Assembly: GCA_963575645.1 (NCBI GenBank)
Contig: OY754465.1
Location: forward strand, 41,628,401 to 41,692,400
DNA: 64,000 nucleotides
Source of the DNA: Xanthostigma xanthostigma
Taxonomy: Eukaryota; Arthropoda; Insecta; Raphidioptera; Raphidiidae
Direction: 5' to 3'
Below the pieces are notes generated by a model that saw only the letters and a list, made by a program, of their open reading frames with translations, ran no database searches and had not been told where the DNA came from. A program made the position numbers and the translations under genes. Shown here in pieces: positions 46,322-57,740 of this stretch (its first letter is position 1; every line of letters begins with the position of its first letter).

Positions 46322-46784
46322 TTCACGTCTTTTTCCAAAGTGTGAGACATTATTTTTATTTTTCCTCCAAAATAAACATAATATATATTGTGCATTTTTT
46401 ATATTGTTGTATTTAAATGCAATAAAAGTGTTCATATTGTTGTATTTAAATGCAATGAATCTCCGAAATTAGAATATGTATTGTAAAAAACAACACGATC
46501 CTTACTCCATGCAACTGTGGTTTCGAGCGCGTCTCTCATGTATTTTGTTAAATAAGAAGTAACAATCAAAAGTCGGTTATAGAAATTGCAATAATCGACT
46601 TTTGATTTTTACTACAAAAGTGCATTTATATTTTGCCGCGTAGTCCAGTGCTGCCGCGGTGCAATCGGCTCATCACACCTCCATGCGAATACCATGACAT
46701 TCAATTTGTAAACAATCCATGTGAAGTCTATTAAAAATAAAAATGAGCTATAACAAGTCTATGCTCTGTAATACATGATTCTTT

Positions 46785-47400
46785 TTTATTAACCGACGAA
46801 AAACAAAAACGGAGGAGGTTCTCAAGTCGACGCGTATATATTTTTTTTTTTTAGTTTTTTTTTTTATTTATATTCATTTGAAATATGGATATTCTTGAAG
46901 ATTCCATGAAGGCACATTTTGAAGGCATGAAAAAAAAATCAATGAACAAGGCCCACCATTAAAAATACAAATTTTTTTCATATCATTTGTAAAATACTTA
47001 TTTTGCATTCAAAAAAGAAGTTTCACTTCGTAATCTTTTCACTTTTTAATTTTTGTTGCACTTTTTATGATAAATATGTTTTTTAATAAATTAATTTATT
47101 TAAATCTAACTTCAATCATATATTTTGTTATTTTTTAATAAAAGATTTGACGAGTGAATTTTAAAAAAAAAAAGAAAATAAAAAAAATTAAAAATTAAAA
47201 AAGAAATTAAAATATATGAGAAAAAAATTGAGAAAATAAATTAAAAATAAAAAAAAACAATTAAAAACATAAAAAAATTAAAAATTGAAAAAAAAATTTT
47301 TTCCAATGATGCTGGCGGGAATCGAACTCAAGACCCTGTTATTAGTTATTACTAGCCTACGTCGTAACCCGCTCGTCCACAGGCACTCACACAGTATAAG
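46785..47400. repeat. 'ACGGAGGAGGTTCTCAAGTC' repeat with A-rich body
   Basis: The head 'acggaggaggttctcaagtc' recurs in inverse form at 52318-52345 ('gagaacctccgccgtctttt'). It is followed by a long A/T simple-sequence body (47150-47310) and a tRNA-like end (47308-47386). Confidence 0.5.
47308..47386 (-). pseudogene. tRNA-like sequence, class II type, decayed
   Basis: On the minus strand: GTGCCTGTGGACGAGCGGGT resembles the A-box region of Leu/Ser tRNAs, and a GAGTTCGATTCCCGC B box/T-arm is well preserved before CAGCATC. The acceptor ends pair poorly, and the anticodon arm cannot be assigned. It lies at the edge of an A-rich repeat, so a tRNA-derived SINE or a retro-inserted tRNA copy is likely. 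Confidence 0.4.
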
Positions 47401-47824
47401 CTGTTATTAAGGTACAGAAGTATATATGGGTGATTCGAAAAATCGGTCCTATGAAAGTCACGTGGTCACAGAACTATAAAACTTGGAAACTTGCTTCATA
47501 TACACGGCGTTATATGGGACAAAGGCAAAATCAATGTATAAGAATACGCTAGAGATTCGTTGGCATTTAGCACAGAAAAGAATCTCTAGCGAGATTCTTC
47601 GATGGTATGATTGTACGGTGTTTGTATAATATACCTATAGTAACAGATTACAAAATCCACATACAGACTGAGAATTGTTTTTTAATGAATTATACAGACG
47701 TTAGCTCAATTAATTAAAATAAATAAAATCGTAACTTAGTCTGTAATTCAACAGTTTTAAAGATTCCTAGAGCGAATTTTCAGTTTACATCACTTTTTTC
47801 TGTTTATATTTTTTGTGCCTATCT

Positions 47825-48172
47825 TTATATTAACATATAAAGCTGAAGAGTTTGTTTGTTTGGTTGAACGCGCTAATCGCAGGAACTACTAGTTCGAATT
47901 AAAAAAAAAAATTGTTGGACAGTTCATTTATCGAGGAAGGCTATAGGCTATATAATATCACGCTACGACCAATAGGAGCGGAGCATCAATGAAAAATGTA
48001 ACTCAAAATTTGTCCGTCCGACAAAAACTTTTGAACGGTAACTCCGATCATCTTGAAATTTGGACACAACATTCATCTCGGTAAACTAAGATGAACGTGC
48101 GTACTCCAGCCCCTCCCCCCATTCGTTCTTTTGCACCTGGGTGAAACCGGGCGGGAGGGGCCTCTAGTTCAT
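47825..48172 (-). repeat. Inverted copy of the 1011-1752 repeat
   Basis: Reverse complement of the 1011 family: 'aaagctgaagagtttgtttg', 'taatcgcaggaactactagt', 'gatcatcttgaaatttggac' and the CGGGCGGGAGGGGC head all match. It lacks the tRNA-like part present in the other copy. Confidence 0.65.
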
Positions 48173-48189
48173 TTATATACAGGGTAATG

Positions 48190-48475
48190 AGCATAGACGT
48201 AGCAACGATTTAAAAATGTAGCCCTTCCTAGGAAGGAAGGGCTACATTTTCAACTCTACCTACCATTACCAGCTGCTAGTTACACATAATTTGAAAACTG
48301 TTCATAGAAGCGAAATCGATCAACACAACTTTCTGGAGAAATTTCACGCCAAAGAAAACGTGGATTATTGTAGATTTATCTTGTTATTTGTACGTGAACA
48401 ATTAATATTGTAGGGTGGGCCAGGCCCACCTGGTCCGCCCTCTTGCTACGCCAATGGTGATGAGCTGTTCATATG
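48190..48475 (+). repeat. ~260 bp interspersed repeat, copy 2
   Basis: Same unit and orientation as 32325-32590. Near its start is a small hairpin not in the other copy: 'tagcccttcctaggaaggaa' + 'gggcta' (48220-48245). Confidence 0.6.
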
Positions 48476-48479
48476 TAAA

Positions 48480-49935
48480 TACGAATTTTACATATACAAT
48501 TTCCTACTCTACTGATTTTTTTGGAGCAAAAAGGCTTCAGGGTTAAATTATCTACACAATAGGTCCCTTAATCGTGTAATTTTTATACAGCGTGGTTACA
48601 AAAAAAATAGTTTTAGCATTTTAATTATTGTTATTAGTTTGTTAGAAAAAAGCGTTTTTGATAAAAAAAATAATGTACTTCTAAAACCCAAAAAGAGCTA
48701 TTTAAAATCGATATACTTCGTCACCGTTAAACGGGTCTAAACCAAATTTTATAAAGTTTTATTTTTACATATTTCTCAGAAAAGTATTAATTGTTGTTTC
48801 CCCTCACTCTGATAAGCTTATATAGACTAATAGACTAATTTCTAGTAAATATTGTCATTAACATAAAATGTCAATAATTTTATAATCAATTTCAACACAT
48901 TTAAAGATAAGATTTGTTTTGTTTTTTTAAATATCCTATTTATCACTACACTAATTTAATGCAAAGTCATAATGTATGTAGTCTAATTAGTCAAAAATCG
49001 AAAAGTTTAAATGAAATTTGAAACTTCACAATTGAAATTATCACCAAACCTAGGAATTTTTATGACAATAGTATAGATTATACACTAGGTAATCGTTAAT
49101 TTGTTTACTTACACTTTACTCTTAAATTGATGTTTCTAAGTAAGTCATTGTTTTATTAACAGATAAATTATCAATTACAGGCGCTCAATATTGTTATCTA
49201 TATTTAATTTATTGATGTGAATACCCTATCAAAAACAACAAAAGTAAATTATTGATTACGATTTACGATCAATCGAATGAAAAAACTAATAAAAATTTAA
49301 AAGAAACATTTATTTAAAGAGAAATTCGAAAAAAGCAAATTAAAGGAGAGAAAATGTCATTAAAAAAACCTGAACAGGAAAAACTATGTATTTTCGATTA
49401 GATATGTATACGTTAAAATAATTTTAAAAAAACAACAAAAGTGTAAATAAATATTGCGAGATCCATTGTCGCGCAAGTACGGCGAATTTTACACAAATTA
49501 TGGAATAATGTAAAAAATAAATTCGTTGCTCAACGAAGTTAATGTTTTATAAGCAAGAACAAAAAAGGCATTTTATTATTGTTAGCATTTGTTAAAGCGG
49601 ACATGTCTCCATATCTCGCTTGTACACCTATGGTAAAAAAACAAAACAGTTTATGTTAATGTTTTTCACATTTTTTTATCTTCAGATAAAAAACGCGTTA
49701 ACGCTAGTACAAAAAAAAAACTTAAAAAAAATTGAGCCTCAAAAAAAGAACTAAAACTTTCCGGTTGGCACCAATAATAATAATAATTTTATTAATTCAT
49801 ACAGATGTAATACAGACATGAACAGACAAAATATACCTATACATAATAATAACACTAATCAATTATGTGTTAAAAAATTCAGAAATGCCATTAAAACATG
49901 TTTTAAATAAATATGCTTTAAAATTTTTGGAAATA
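48480..49935. other. Intergenic, nothing supported
   Basis: Extremely AT-rich, no supported exon, TIR or RNA gene. Confidence 0.4.
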
Positions 49936-49939
49936 GTAT

Positions 49940-50374
49940 ATTACATCACACTGGCCGAAAGTTTGATATCTTGCACTGGACGTCATGATGCCTCGGGCAA
50001 CATGGCACGCAGTGCAAGAATATCAAACTTTCGGCCAGTGTGCAGGTGTATACTATTTTCTTCATACCTCGATCGTAAGTACGCTTCTTAAATACATTAA
50101 TTATGTAATTACGTATTTTTAATTACATAAAAAACACACAACTTCCAAGCAAGCAGATTTGAGGTTGAAAAACACGAATGACAGCTGTTCGCGACTGTTA
50201 GTCAAAATGTAATAGGATTGCTATGGAAACGACATCTAAACAACCGTTGATATGCAATTTTTTCTTTACGTACTTCCCGCATCAGTGCGTGTAATCCCAC
50301 TAATATGTAAAAGTTAGACTTTTCGCCTTACAATTTGATGCCGAAAGTATGTAGGTACTTTCGATCGAGGTATG
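49940..50374 (-). mobile_element. TIR element with attached hairpin, copy 2
   Basis: Hairpin 49947-50042 (arms 'cacactggccgaaagtttga'... and inverse, with a GC-richer loop), followed by a TIR element 50063-50374 with ends 'catacctcgatcgtaag' and 'ctttcgatcgaggtatg'. Inverted relative to 21310-21710. The hairpin arm is longer here and its loop unrelated, so the hairpin evolves faster than the body. Confidence 0.65.
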
Positions 50375-50875
50375 AAGAAAATAATTTTAGATCATTAATT
50401 TCCTGTAGTTAGATAAGCAAACTGTTAAAATCAATTTGATTTTAAAACTTTATAATATAGGTATATCTACTTTCACTGGAATGACACCGATCTTATAATT
50501 TTGTAATTTTCCCCATTTTAGAGGCTTTTTTATACAAAGTTAAATTTCATACTTTTTAAATACTTTCCAATATGTAGTTTACAGGATATATTAATAATTA
50601 AACGACCTATTTTTTATATAATCTTTCAACTAGAAAAATACTAATTTTATGTGGGACTGCACTGAACGTATGCCCTAATAAATACAAAAAGAATCGTCAA
50701 ATCGATTCACAAATGCAACAGATAATGAGTAAGTACCTACTACATAAAAAAAGACGAGAGGTGTCGTGGGACACCCGTTTGGAACGAAGTTCTTTTTGCT
50801 ATTTATTATGTATCAAGTAGTTTTTTAACATTTGTCTGATAAATTACTCGAAAATTTTATTTATGATATAATATA

Positions 50876-50960
50876 AAAACCGGTCAAGTGCGAGTAGGAC
50901 TCGTACACGAAGGGTTCCGTACAATAGTACAAGATATAACACTACGTACTTTTTAAATAC
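50876..50960 (+). repeat. 'ACCGGTCAAGTGCGAGTAGG' repeat head
   Basis: Reads 'aaaccggtcaagtgcgagta' + 'ggactcgtacacgaagggtt' + 'ccgtac', a well-known interspersed repeat of Lepidoptera and some other insects. Only the head region is recognisable. Confidence 0.6.
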
Positions 50961-51455
50961 TTTTGTAAAGAAAGAAGAGATGCGCTCTAACAATATGTAA
51001 CCAGTGGGAGTAGGCAAGTAATTCAAAATTTTCAAGGCGTGAAACTTGACATAATACACTCCGGCATTACATAATATATTATAAACATTTTTTTTACAAA
51101 AATTTCATGTTAAATAAGATAATAAAACTGTTTTGAAAAAGATACCATTATTATATAAAAACAATGTTATAAATAATATCTTTTCTGCGCATGCGCCGAC
51201 TTCCCCCCAAATAACTTTTTACAAAACTTTCTTTTAAAATAGAATAATAAACCGTCATGAAAAGTATACCATTATTATATAAAAACAAAAAGCAAACTTT
51301 TAGTAGGTATATATTATATCTTTTCTATAAACCTTTATGAAAAGTAAACAATTATTATATAAAAACAACATTATAGAATATATCTCTTTTGCGCTTGCGC
51401 CGATGTTACCCCAAAAACAATGTGTCTCTTCATATTTGCATAGTAAACATCCTTC

Positions 51456-51871
51456 CAAAAATTTGGTTTCAATCCGCCCATCCGTGGTGTCGGAATGGTA
51501 AAAAATATCAAAAGTAACGTTTGCATCTGTCAAAGTATTATGTTCTAATGATTAGTTATTCAAATCGTTAACTCAGAGGGCGTTGCATTTCACAAAATAT
51601 TAATGTCAAAAAATTAACTAATATTTGAAATGACATCCGTTTTTGAACAAATGCAATCTTTTTATTTTAAGACAGAATATACGCAATCTTTAAATTTCCA
51701 TACCACAGTATGCCACAGACAGAGACAACCGATCCACGTATTAGACAAAATGAATTTACCAGCTTGTTTTCTATATATTTGTAAAATATGTGTAAAATTT
51801 TCTCCTTTTTCGTTTAAGACAGATTTCGATCCGATCTGATTTAAAATGAACGAATTATAAGCAAAAAACTT
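51456..51871 (+). repeat. Partial, diverged third copy of the 27996/40204 repeat
   Basis: Matches the internal part of copy 1 from 'atttggtttcaatccgc' through 'gtgtcggaatg.ta', 'aaagtattatgttctaat' and 'gacagagacaaccgat' to 'taagcaaaaa'. It lacks both termini and is clearly older. Confidence 0.65.
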
Positions 51872-51999
51872 TTTTGTTGTCAATTTGCGCTCCCCTGGGA
51901 CCAAAATTTAAAAATCCGGCTCCGTTAGGATATTCTGTCTCTATATTATATGTGTTTCAACTTTCTACGTCTTTCTACGTCTACAGACACACATACAAC

Positions 52000-53800
52000 A
52001 TATAGGTAATTATATATGTAGATTTTCGTTATAGATTTTTCTGACGACTTTTTCATACGTTTATTTTTTTGCTAACCCTCTCCATTTATATGTATAACGT
52101 TCCATAAGGAACTTCGTTCCAATAGTAGTGTATGTCGTTACACATAGGTAGTTGAAGTGAATACTTCTTACACCAGGACTACTTGAGACTGATACGATGT
52201 ACAGATCTCCCTGTACTCCGCGTCTACCTCTTATTTAAAATTTTACGCAAAGATTTAAACCAGAGACAATACTTATTTAAACGCATCCGAAGTTGCTTCA
52301 ACAGAAATTATACACTCGACATGAGAACCTCCGCCGTCTTTTTTTAAGTCGATTACTAAAGTTAAATCTATTTGGAAATCTTCTCATCCAGCAAAACTAT
52401 TCATGAGCTGGATGATAAAATTGTAAATAATCACAGTTTACTTTAAATTTGACATATGCTGTTTTGTCTTATGTCCGCAAATGTAGATTACTTAATATCT
52501 TGTCTTGCATCTGATAGATATTATGAATTATACGGATACTACACAAGCACTATGCGTTTATGAATATTAAGAAATCGAAAGTAAAGTTAAAATTACACCT
52601 AAAATTATATTACAAAATGTTGAGTTATCTGCAATACTTTTTTCATTACCAAAAATCATAGTTGCAATACAATAACTAAAACGTCGTTGAAATTTATTTA
52701 AAATACCTACTTTAAATTGTTGCATTGTTTAAAATAATATGATGCTCTGAAAATAGTCAGGTATTATAATTTTTTTTGTTATTATGAAGTCATTTATAAG
52801 TGGTATAATTTTATGTTAACAAAGAAGTATTGCAGTGACATATTCACTAATCTTCTTCTTAATATATAAAGTAGAAAAACTAGTGTTTCCAGAAATTTTT
52901 ACCTACTTCCAGATGAATTGCGACCATCTTACTTCACGACTGAATATAAACAACCATGCTGACAAGATGGACTTAAAAATAAGACCTGATTATGAATATC
53001 TTCCCATAAACTAACGGAAATAGTTCAAAATCTGCTTATTCTTAACGTTTTTTTTTTTTTATAAATAAAGTGAGAAGTCGAGAAACGAATTTGAAAATAA
53101 ATATAGTTAAAAATGGTTCAATTATATAATTGTGCCCTGTTTTGATATAAGGTAACAGAAAAAACGGTTAGGTATAGAAATTGTTCAACAGCTAAAGAAA
53201 AGTCTGAAAACACACTATACAAGTTTTGCAAAGAACCAGAAGTTTATGTAAGGAAATTTATTATAATTTAAATCTAATTTTAGTTTCATGGTTGTAAAAA
53301 AAAATAGGTATGCTTTGTTAAATGTTTTCTCAGGATTGCAATCCATGCAGTTAATAATGAATAATTTATAGTATATTTGCCACGGTACATTGCACTGCTG
53401 GTAATGATCCGATGATTAAACTCTAAAATCTCGACGTTTTACGACATTCTGCAGAACACCTGGCACTATTTTTGCAAAATTGTGTTTTCATAAGAGAATG
53501 ATGGACCCGAGAAGAATAATTTTTAATAAAATATAGATGAGTCATGAAAAAAATAGTGAATTACATACTAAGGCTATATATAATTTGGTGCATATGTTTT
53601 CCGAATAATGAAATCAATAAATAATCATACTATAAGAGATGACTAAGGAGTAAACTTTTATGTTTTTCTAAAAAGCAAATTTAATGTCACCATCAAAGCT
53701 TCAATTACGGCCATATTCATTCAAAAACTAAACTTTCGGTCAAAACCGGGTCGAAAGATTTACCGAAGTCAGATGTTGAACTGACTAGATAATTCAGTGA
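52000..53800. other. Intergenic, nothing supported
   Basis: Apart from an inverted trace of the 46785 repeat at 52318-52345, I see no structure or exon. Confidence 0.35.
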
Positions 53801-53809
53801 GTACCTATT

Positions 53810-54620
53810 ATTTTTAACTTCTCGCTATAAAAAAAAATCAAAAATTTTTTTTCAAAAAAATCGGGAAGTTATTGTTTTCACCCCGATTTTAGAAAATCGA
53901 GTTTTTGTCAGATTTCGACGTTTTGACCATTTTGGCGATGATGTCCGTAGGGCTGAATGTGTAAGTGTGTGTTGGTGTGTGTGTCGGTGTGTATGCATGT
54001 GCGCATGTAAAATTGTAAACCTTTTATATCTTTTGAACGGAGTGTCCGATTGAAACGCGGTTTGCGGCACCTGACGTGACTTTACTGAACTTAGATTTCC
54101 TGAAAATTTGAAATGATTCGGCCCAATAAATTTTGAGAAATCTCAAAAAAACAAGTTTCAAAAGTTTTTAGAAATTTGTTTTTTGGAATATTTTCTAAAC
54201 TAATAAACCGATTAAATCCAAAATACTATTCAGCTCTTTTCCTTAAAAAACTGCGTCGATTTTCGCAAACCGCATCAAAATCGGTTCATTTGTTCACGAA
54301 ATATCGTGAACGAAAAATTCGTAGAAAAGTGTTTTTTTTTTAAATTAAATAAAATTAAAAATAAATTAAAATTCTTATCAGAACGATTTTTTTGTAATAA
54401 ATGACTTTCTTAGGTTAAAAAAACTGCGACGATTGCCGCACACCACATCAAAATCGGTTGGTACCTATGTTCCCGAGATATCGTGAAAGAAAAATTCGTA
54501 AGAGTGTCTTTTTTTAGCTCGAAGTGCTAAAAAATAAACTTCTTGCTATACCTATTTTGTATATTTTTGAGCACTAGAAAATCGCGGGGTCAAACTTCTT
54601 TTCAAATTTTTTTTAAGTCA
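53810..54620 (+). repeat. Long interspersed repeat fragment
   Basis: Contains a TG-rich microsatellite (53960-54005), 'cttttgaacggagtgtccga', and two related blocks 'gca..ccgcatcaaaatcggtt'/'cacatcaaaatcggttggta' each followed by a 'cgagatatcgtgaa.gaaaaa' phrase (54265 and 54440). Such 'cannatcggttcatttgttc...gatatcgtgaa' strings are common in non-coding insect repeats. No coding frame. Confidence 0.5.
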
Positions 54621-54624
54621 TCCA

Positions 54625-56150
54625 ATACAGTTCTGCAAATAAAGAACACAAAAAGAAACAAAAATTACTAATGCCTAATTCTTAACCTCACCGCAACCGG
54701 TTTACAATTTTCTAGTTATTTTTCCGGTCAAAAAACTAGACTTCAGTCGGACTCTGATTACAACGCACTATTTTGTTGGCAGTGTTTAGCGCTGCGACCA
54801 GAGTTTTATGCAGGAACTTTTGACATGCAATGCAGATGGTAATGTTTCAGAATTAGGTATTTATGAAATATTTGTAACATTGAAATATTTTAGTATTCTT
54901 TAGTCGTGACCACAACTAATTGGAAAACTGAGTGCGGAACACAATTCATGTCACACATAAAGTATGCAATTGTACCGATTGTGCAATTGACGATGAGTCA
55001 TTTACATAATATTTATTATTAATATTATGAACAATATTTCTTAAGTCACGTCTCCGCATACTTATTTGCATTGCAAATAAAATCACAATAGTAACACCTG
55101 GAGGTGTATTTAAGTTCAAGCTTAAGTCATAACTAATCTGGGATTAAATTAATTATTAAACTTTATTAGGCCGCGTCGTACTTTAAAAATTCCAGCCAAT
55201 CGGGCAACAGAACCATTCCAACTTCAAAAGTATTGACTTTTGACATATTACAATAAATAAAATAAAATTTGCATTAACGGATGCTGTGACGCGGATAAAA
55301 GCTAGTAATATTAGCGTCCTTATACAGTTACATCAGTACTACTGTACTGACTGAATAATTTATGTCGCAGTTATTTGTTTCCCACTGTATATATCGCTCA
55401 CTGTTCGCCTGTCGTATGAATGAATCCCTATACCGACCTATAGTCCACTGTATTTATATGTGTTCATTGTGCTTCGAGCGGCTTCTACAAGGTTCTAAAA
55501 AATCTACCATAAATCATTGTTGTGGTGTCGAGAATGTTCGGTAGAACCCATTGGCATATCAACTGGGGGAAAACACGCAGTCGGAATGGTAAAGTCTAGG
55601 TCTCGAAGAATTTGATATGAAATCTCGGTGTGACAACACATGAACTTTGATCTACATCTAATCCACAAATATTGCCAAATTCCAACGAATTTAATACAGT
55701 AAAACAAAGAGAAAGTAGTCTAATAATTGTTATTTGTTTAACTATATATCTAAACTAAAGTATGGTGTACTGTTTAAGAGAGGTCTAACTACTACCGTAG
55801 TATTTTTTATCGATTGGCGTCCATTCAAAGTTAATGGTTTACTCTCGGATTGCTACATCACGCCAAATTTAAAGAATTTTGTGAACAATGCCCATCTGAA
55901 AGTTTTAGGTACGTCAGTTCTACTGCGAAAGCTTTTCATTATTTTTTAAAAACGCTATAGTGCGCCTTAATCTTTAATTTAAAATCAAAATGAACGCTCA
56001 AGATCAAAAATAAGATCGAGATAGTGTAAATAATGAACGTGTTTTTTACTTTTTTGCGTCACAAGCAACGGGCAGTATAAATTTTTTCCTTGTAATTTTT
56101 AAATCACACAAAGTATATTTTATTAGTATTTACATAATCGATACTTTTTG
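54625..56150. other. Intergenic, nothing supported
   Basis: No recognised repeat boundary or exon. Small frames at 55362-55544 and 55734-55949 lack supporting context. Confidence 0.35.
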
Positions 56151-56155
56151 TGCAG

Positions 56156-56370
56156 TATTAATCAAATTTCCATCAGCGAGAGAGCCTCCTGAAGCCATGG
56201 TTTCCGTTAAAACTGACATTTATGCGAGCGAATCTCAGGGGAAAAGTTGTCGTTCACGGAAGCGAAGCTGCGGGAAAAAACTCAGCATTAATATAAATAG
56301 GAAAACAAAGAAGCGGAAAAAGTTTACAATAAAACGTGGAATGTCTATAAGGTATCATTGCAAGGAATAA
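56156..56370 (+). CDS. Candidate terminal exon encoding a basic peptide
   Basis: A good acceptor (ACTTTTTGTGCAG|, ending 56155) opens a frame that runs through an ATG at 56197 (GAAGCCATGG, strong context) to TAA at 56368. From the ATG it has 57 residues: MVSVKTDIYASESQGK, then a Cys/Arg/Ser patch (SCRSRKRSCGKK) and a Lys/Arg-rich stretch (RKTKKRKK). GC content is visibly above the surrounding DNA. I do not recognise the protein. The basic patch could be a nuclear-localisation or nucleic-acid-binding tail. It could be a last exon of a plus-strand gene upstream, a short single-exon gene, or a fragment of a transposon protein. AATAAA overlaps the stop. Confidence 0.35.
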
Positions 56371-56747
56371 ATTGATGCTGTAAAACAATTGCGACAACTG
56401 AACATTTCTTGACATTAAAAAACACGAGTTTCATTGAACAATAAATAGGTGCGTACTACGATATGGATGGGGATTTTTTTACGTACGATTTTATCGAGCG
56501 AAGTCAATTATCAATTTTATATCCATAAATGGACAATTATACAAAAAATAATTAAAAGTAATGAAATTATCTATTAATATTATAATAAATTTGATGTCTC
56601 ATCGAACAATAAATAGATCGATACTATATCAATGTTTTTAAATGTTCGTTATCACCGATATTGATATGATATTAAGCAAATCATAAATTATCAATTAATT
56701 TTGTAGTATTTGCAATTTGTTAATGGAATTTCTAAGTTCGTACGTAA

Positions 56748-56957
56748 GGCCTAGTTTATATGAGAGGCGTTCAACGCGCGTTGGCCCAACGCGCGTTTAC
56801 AGCTTCTATACAATTGTATAGGACTGTTTATATGATAACGCGCGTTCAACGCGCCACCAACGCGCGTTATCATATAAACAGTCCTATACAATTGTATAGA
56901 AGCTGTAAACGCGCGTTGGGCCAACGCGCGTTGAACGCCTCTCATATAAACTAGGCC
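56748..56957. mobile_element. Palindromic Harbinger-like MITE with TAA duplication (long form)
   Basis: Flanked by TAA (56745-56747 and 56958-56960). The whole 210 bp is one near-perfect palindrome with ends GGCCTAGTTTATATGAGAGG and its inverse. Each arm contains the smaller palindrome AACGCGCGTTGGCCCAACGC-GCGTT, and the centre has another ACGCGCGTT pair. Consequently both strands carry an almost identical 64-codon frame, which is not a gene. Same family as 34794-34928. Confidence 0.9.
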
Positions 56958-57109
56958 TAATTCTTATACATATTTAATAAATATATCAATATCGATATTA
57001 TTGATTATATAAAAATCAGTAAAAGTATTTTTGACATAAATTTTCAATATATATCTCTTAGCCCTAGTTTTATAAAGTATAGATACATAGTACAATACAC
57101 ACCTGTGAT

Positions 57110-57740
57110 CTTTGACATAGCATCTCAACTGTGAATATTGGATATTAATTTCTGCACATCCCACTATAAAATAGCTGTTTTTCATGCCTGTATAGCGGTA
57201 GTAAAATGACATATTAGTGCGTAAAGTAAAATAAATCCAACAGTAATTTCCAGAAGCGACCTCTCTGTTACCATTTATTACCATAAGATTAACAGTGAGC
57301 ACAAAACAGGCATAGTTTTCGTAAACAACGCAAATGAAATGCAATATGCCACGAAGTGTGTAACCAGGAGACGCAGCTCGAGCGTAGCGGTGGACCGATA
57401 TCTGTCGCATGAACTAATTTGGCGTCAGCTATTGGGTAACGCACACACGTTCATAGGCTACATGTGTGTAGTGTCTGTGAAGTTAAACAACTTAGGTAAC
57501 TGTGGAAAATACAGGTGGAAAGAACCGAAGTTTTCCCAGATGGTGATAACAGCGCCATCTCGCGGGGATCAAAAACCGATCCGTCTCGAAACACAGCAAG
57601 CATAGGAAGCTAGGTCTCCTGGTTACAGACTTCGTGATGGTTGCACACGGCGTTGCCACCAGCTGTCCCAAATATATTTATCAAGTGAAAATCAACTATT
57701 TTATAGCTGGTCAATGCAAAGAAATGTAGTGTATCTCTGG
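57110..57740 (+). repeat. Copy of the 25265 repeat interrupted by a TIR element
   Basis: The left part (57170-57349) matches the 25265 family ('ctgtatagcggtagtaaaat', 'tagtgcgtaaagtaaa') and the right part (57637-57740: 'agtgaaaatcaactatttta') continues it. The element at 57350-57636 splits it, so that element inserted later. Confidence 0.55.
57350..57636. mobile_element. TIR element (MITE) inserted in an older repeat
   Basis: Ends 'cacgaagtgtgtaaccagga' + 'gac' and, in reverse complement, 'cacgaagtctgtaaccagga' + 'gac' are inverted repeats with a single difference. The body is GC-richer than its surroundings and carries 'cagcgccatctcgcggggat'. An 88-codon plus frame crosses it without recognisable domain. 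287 bp. Confidence 0.75.

Noticed and set aside
56751..56954. Two 64-codon frames, one per strand, nearly identical
   Set aside because: Again a palindrome effect inside the TAA-flanked MITE; R/A-rich composition comes from GCGCGTT repeats.
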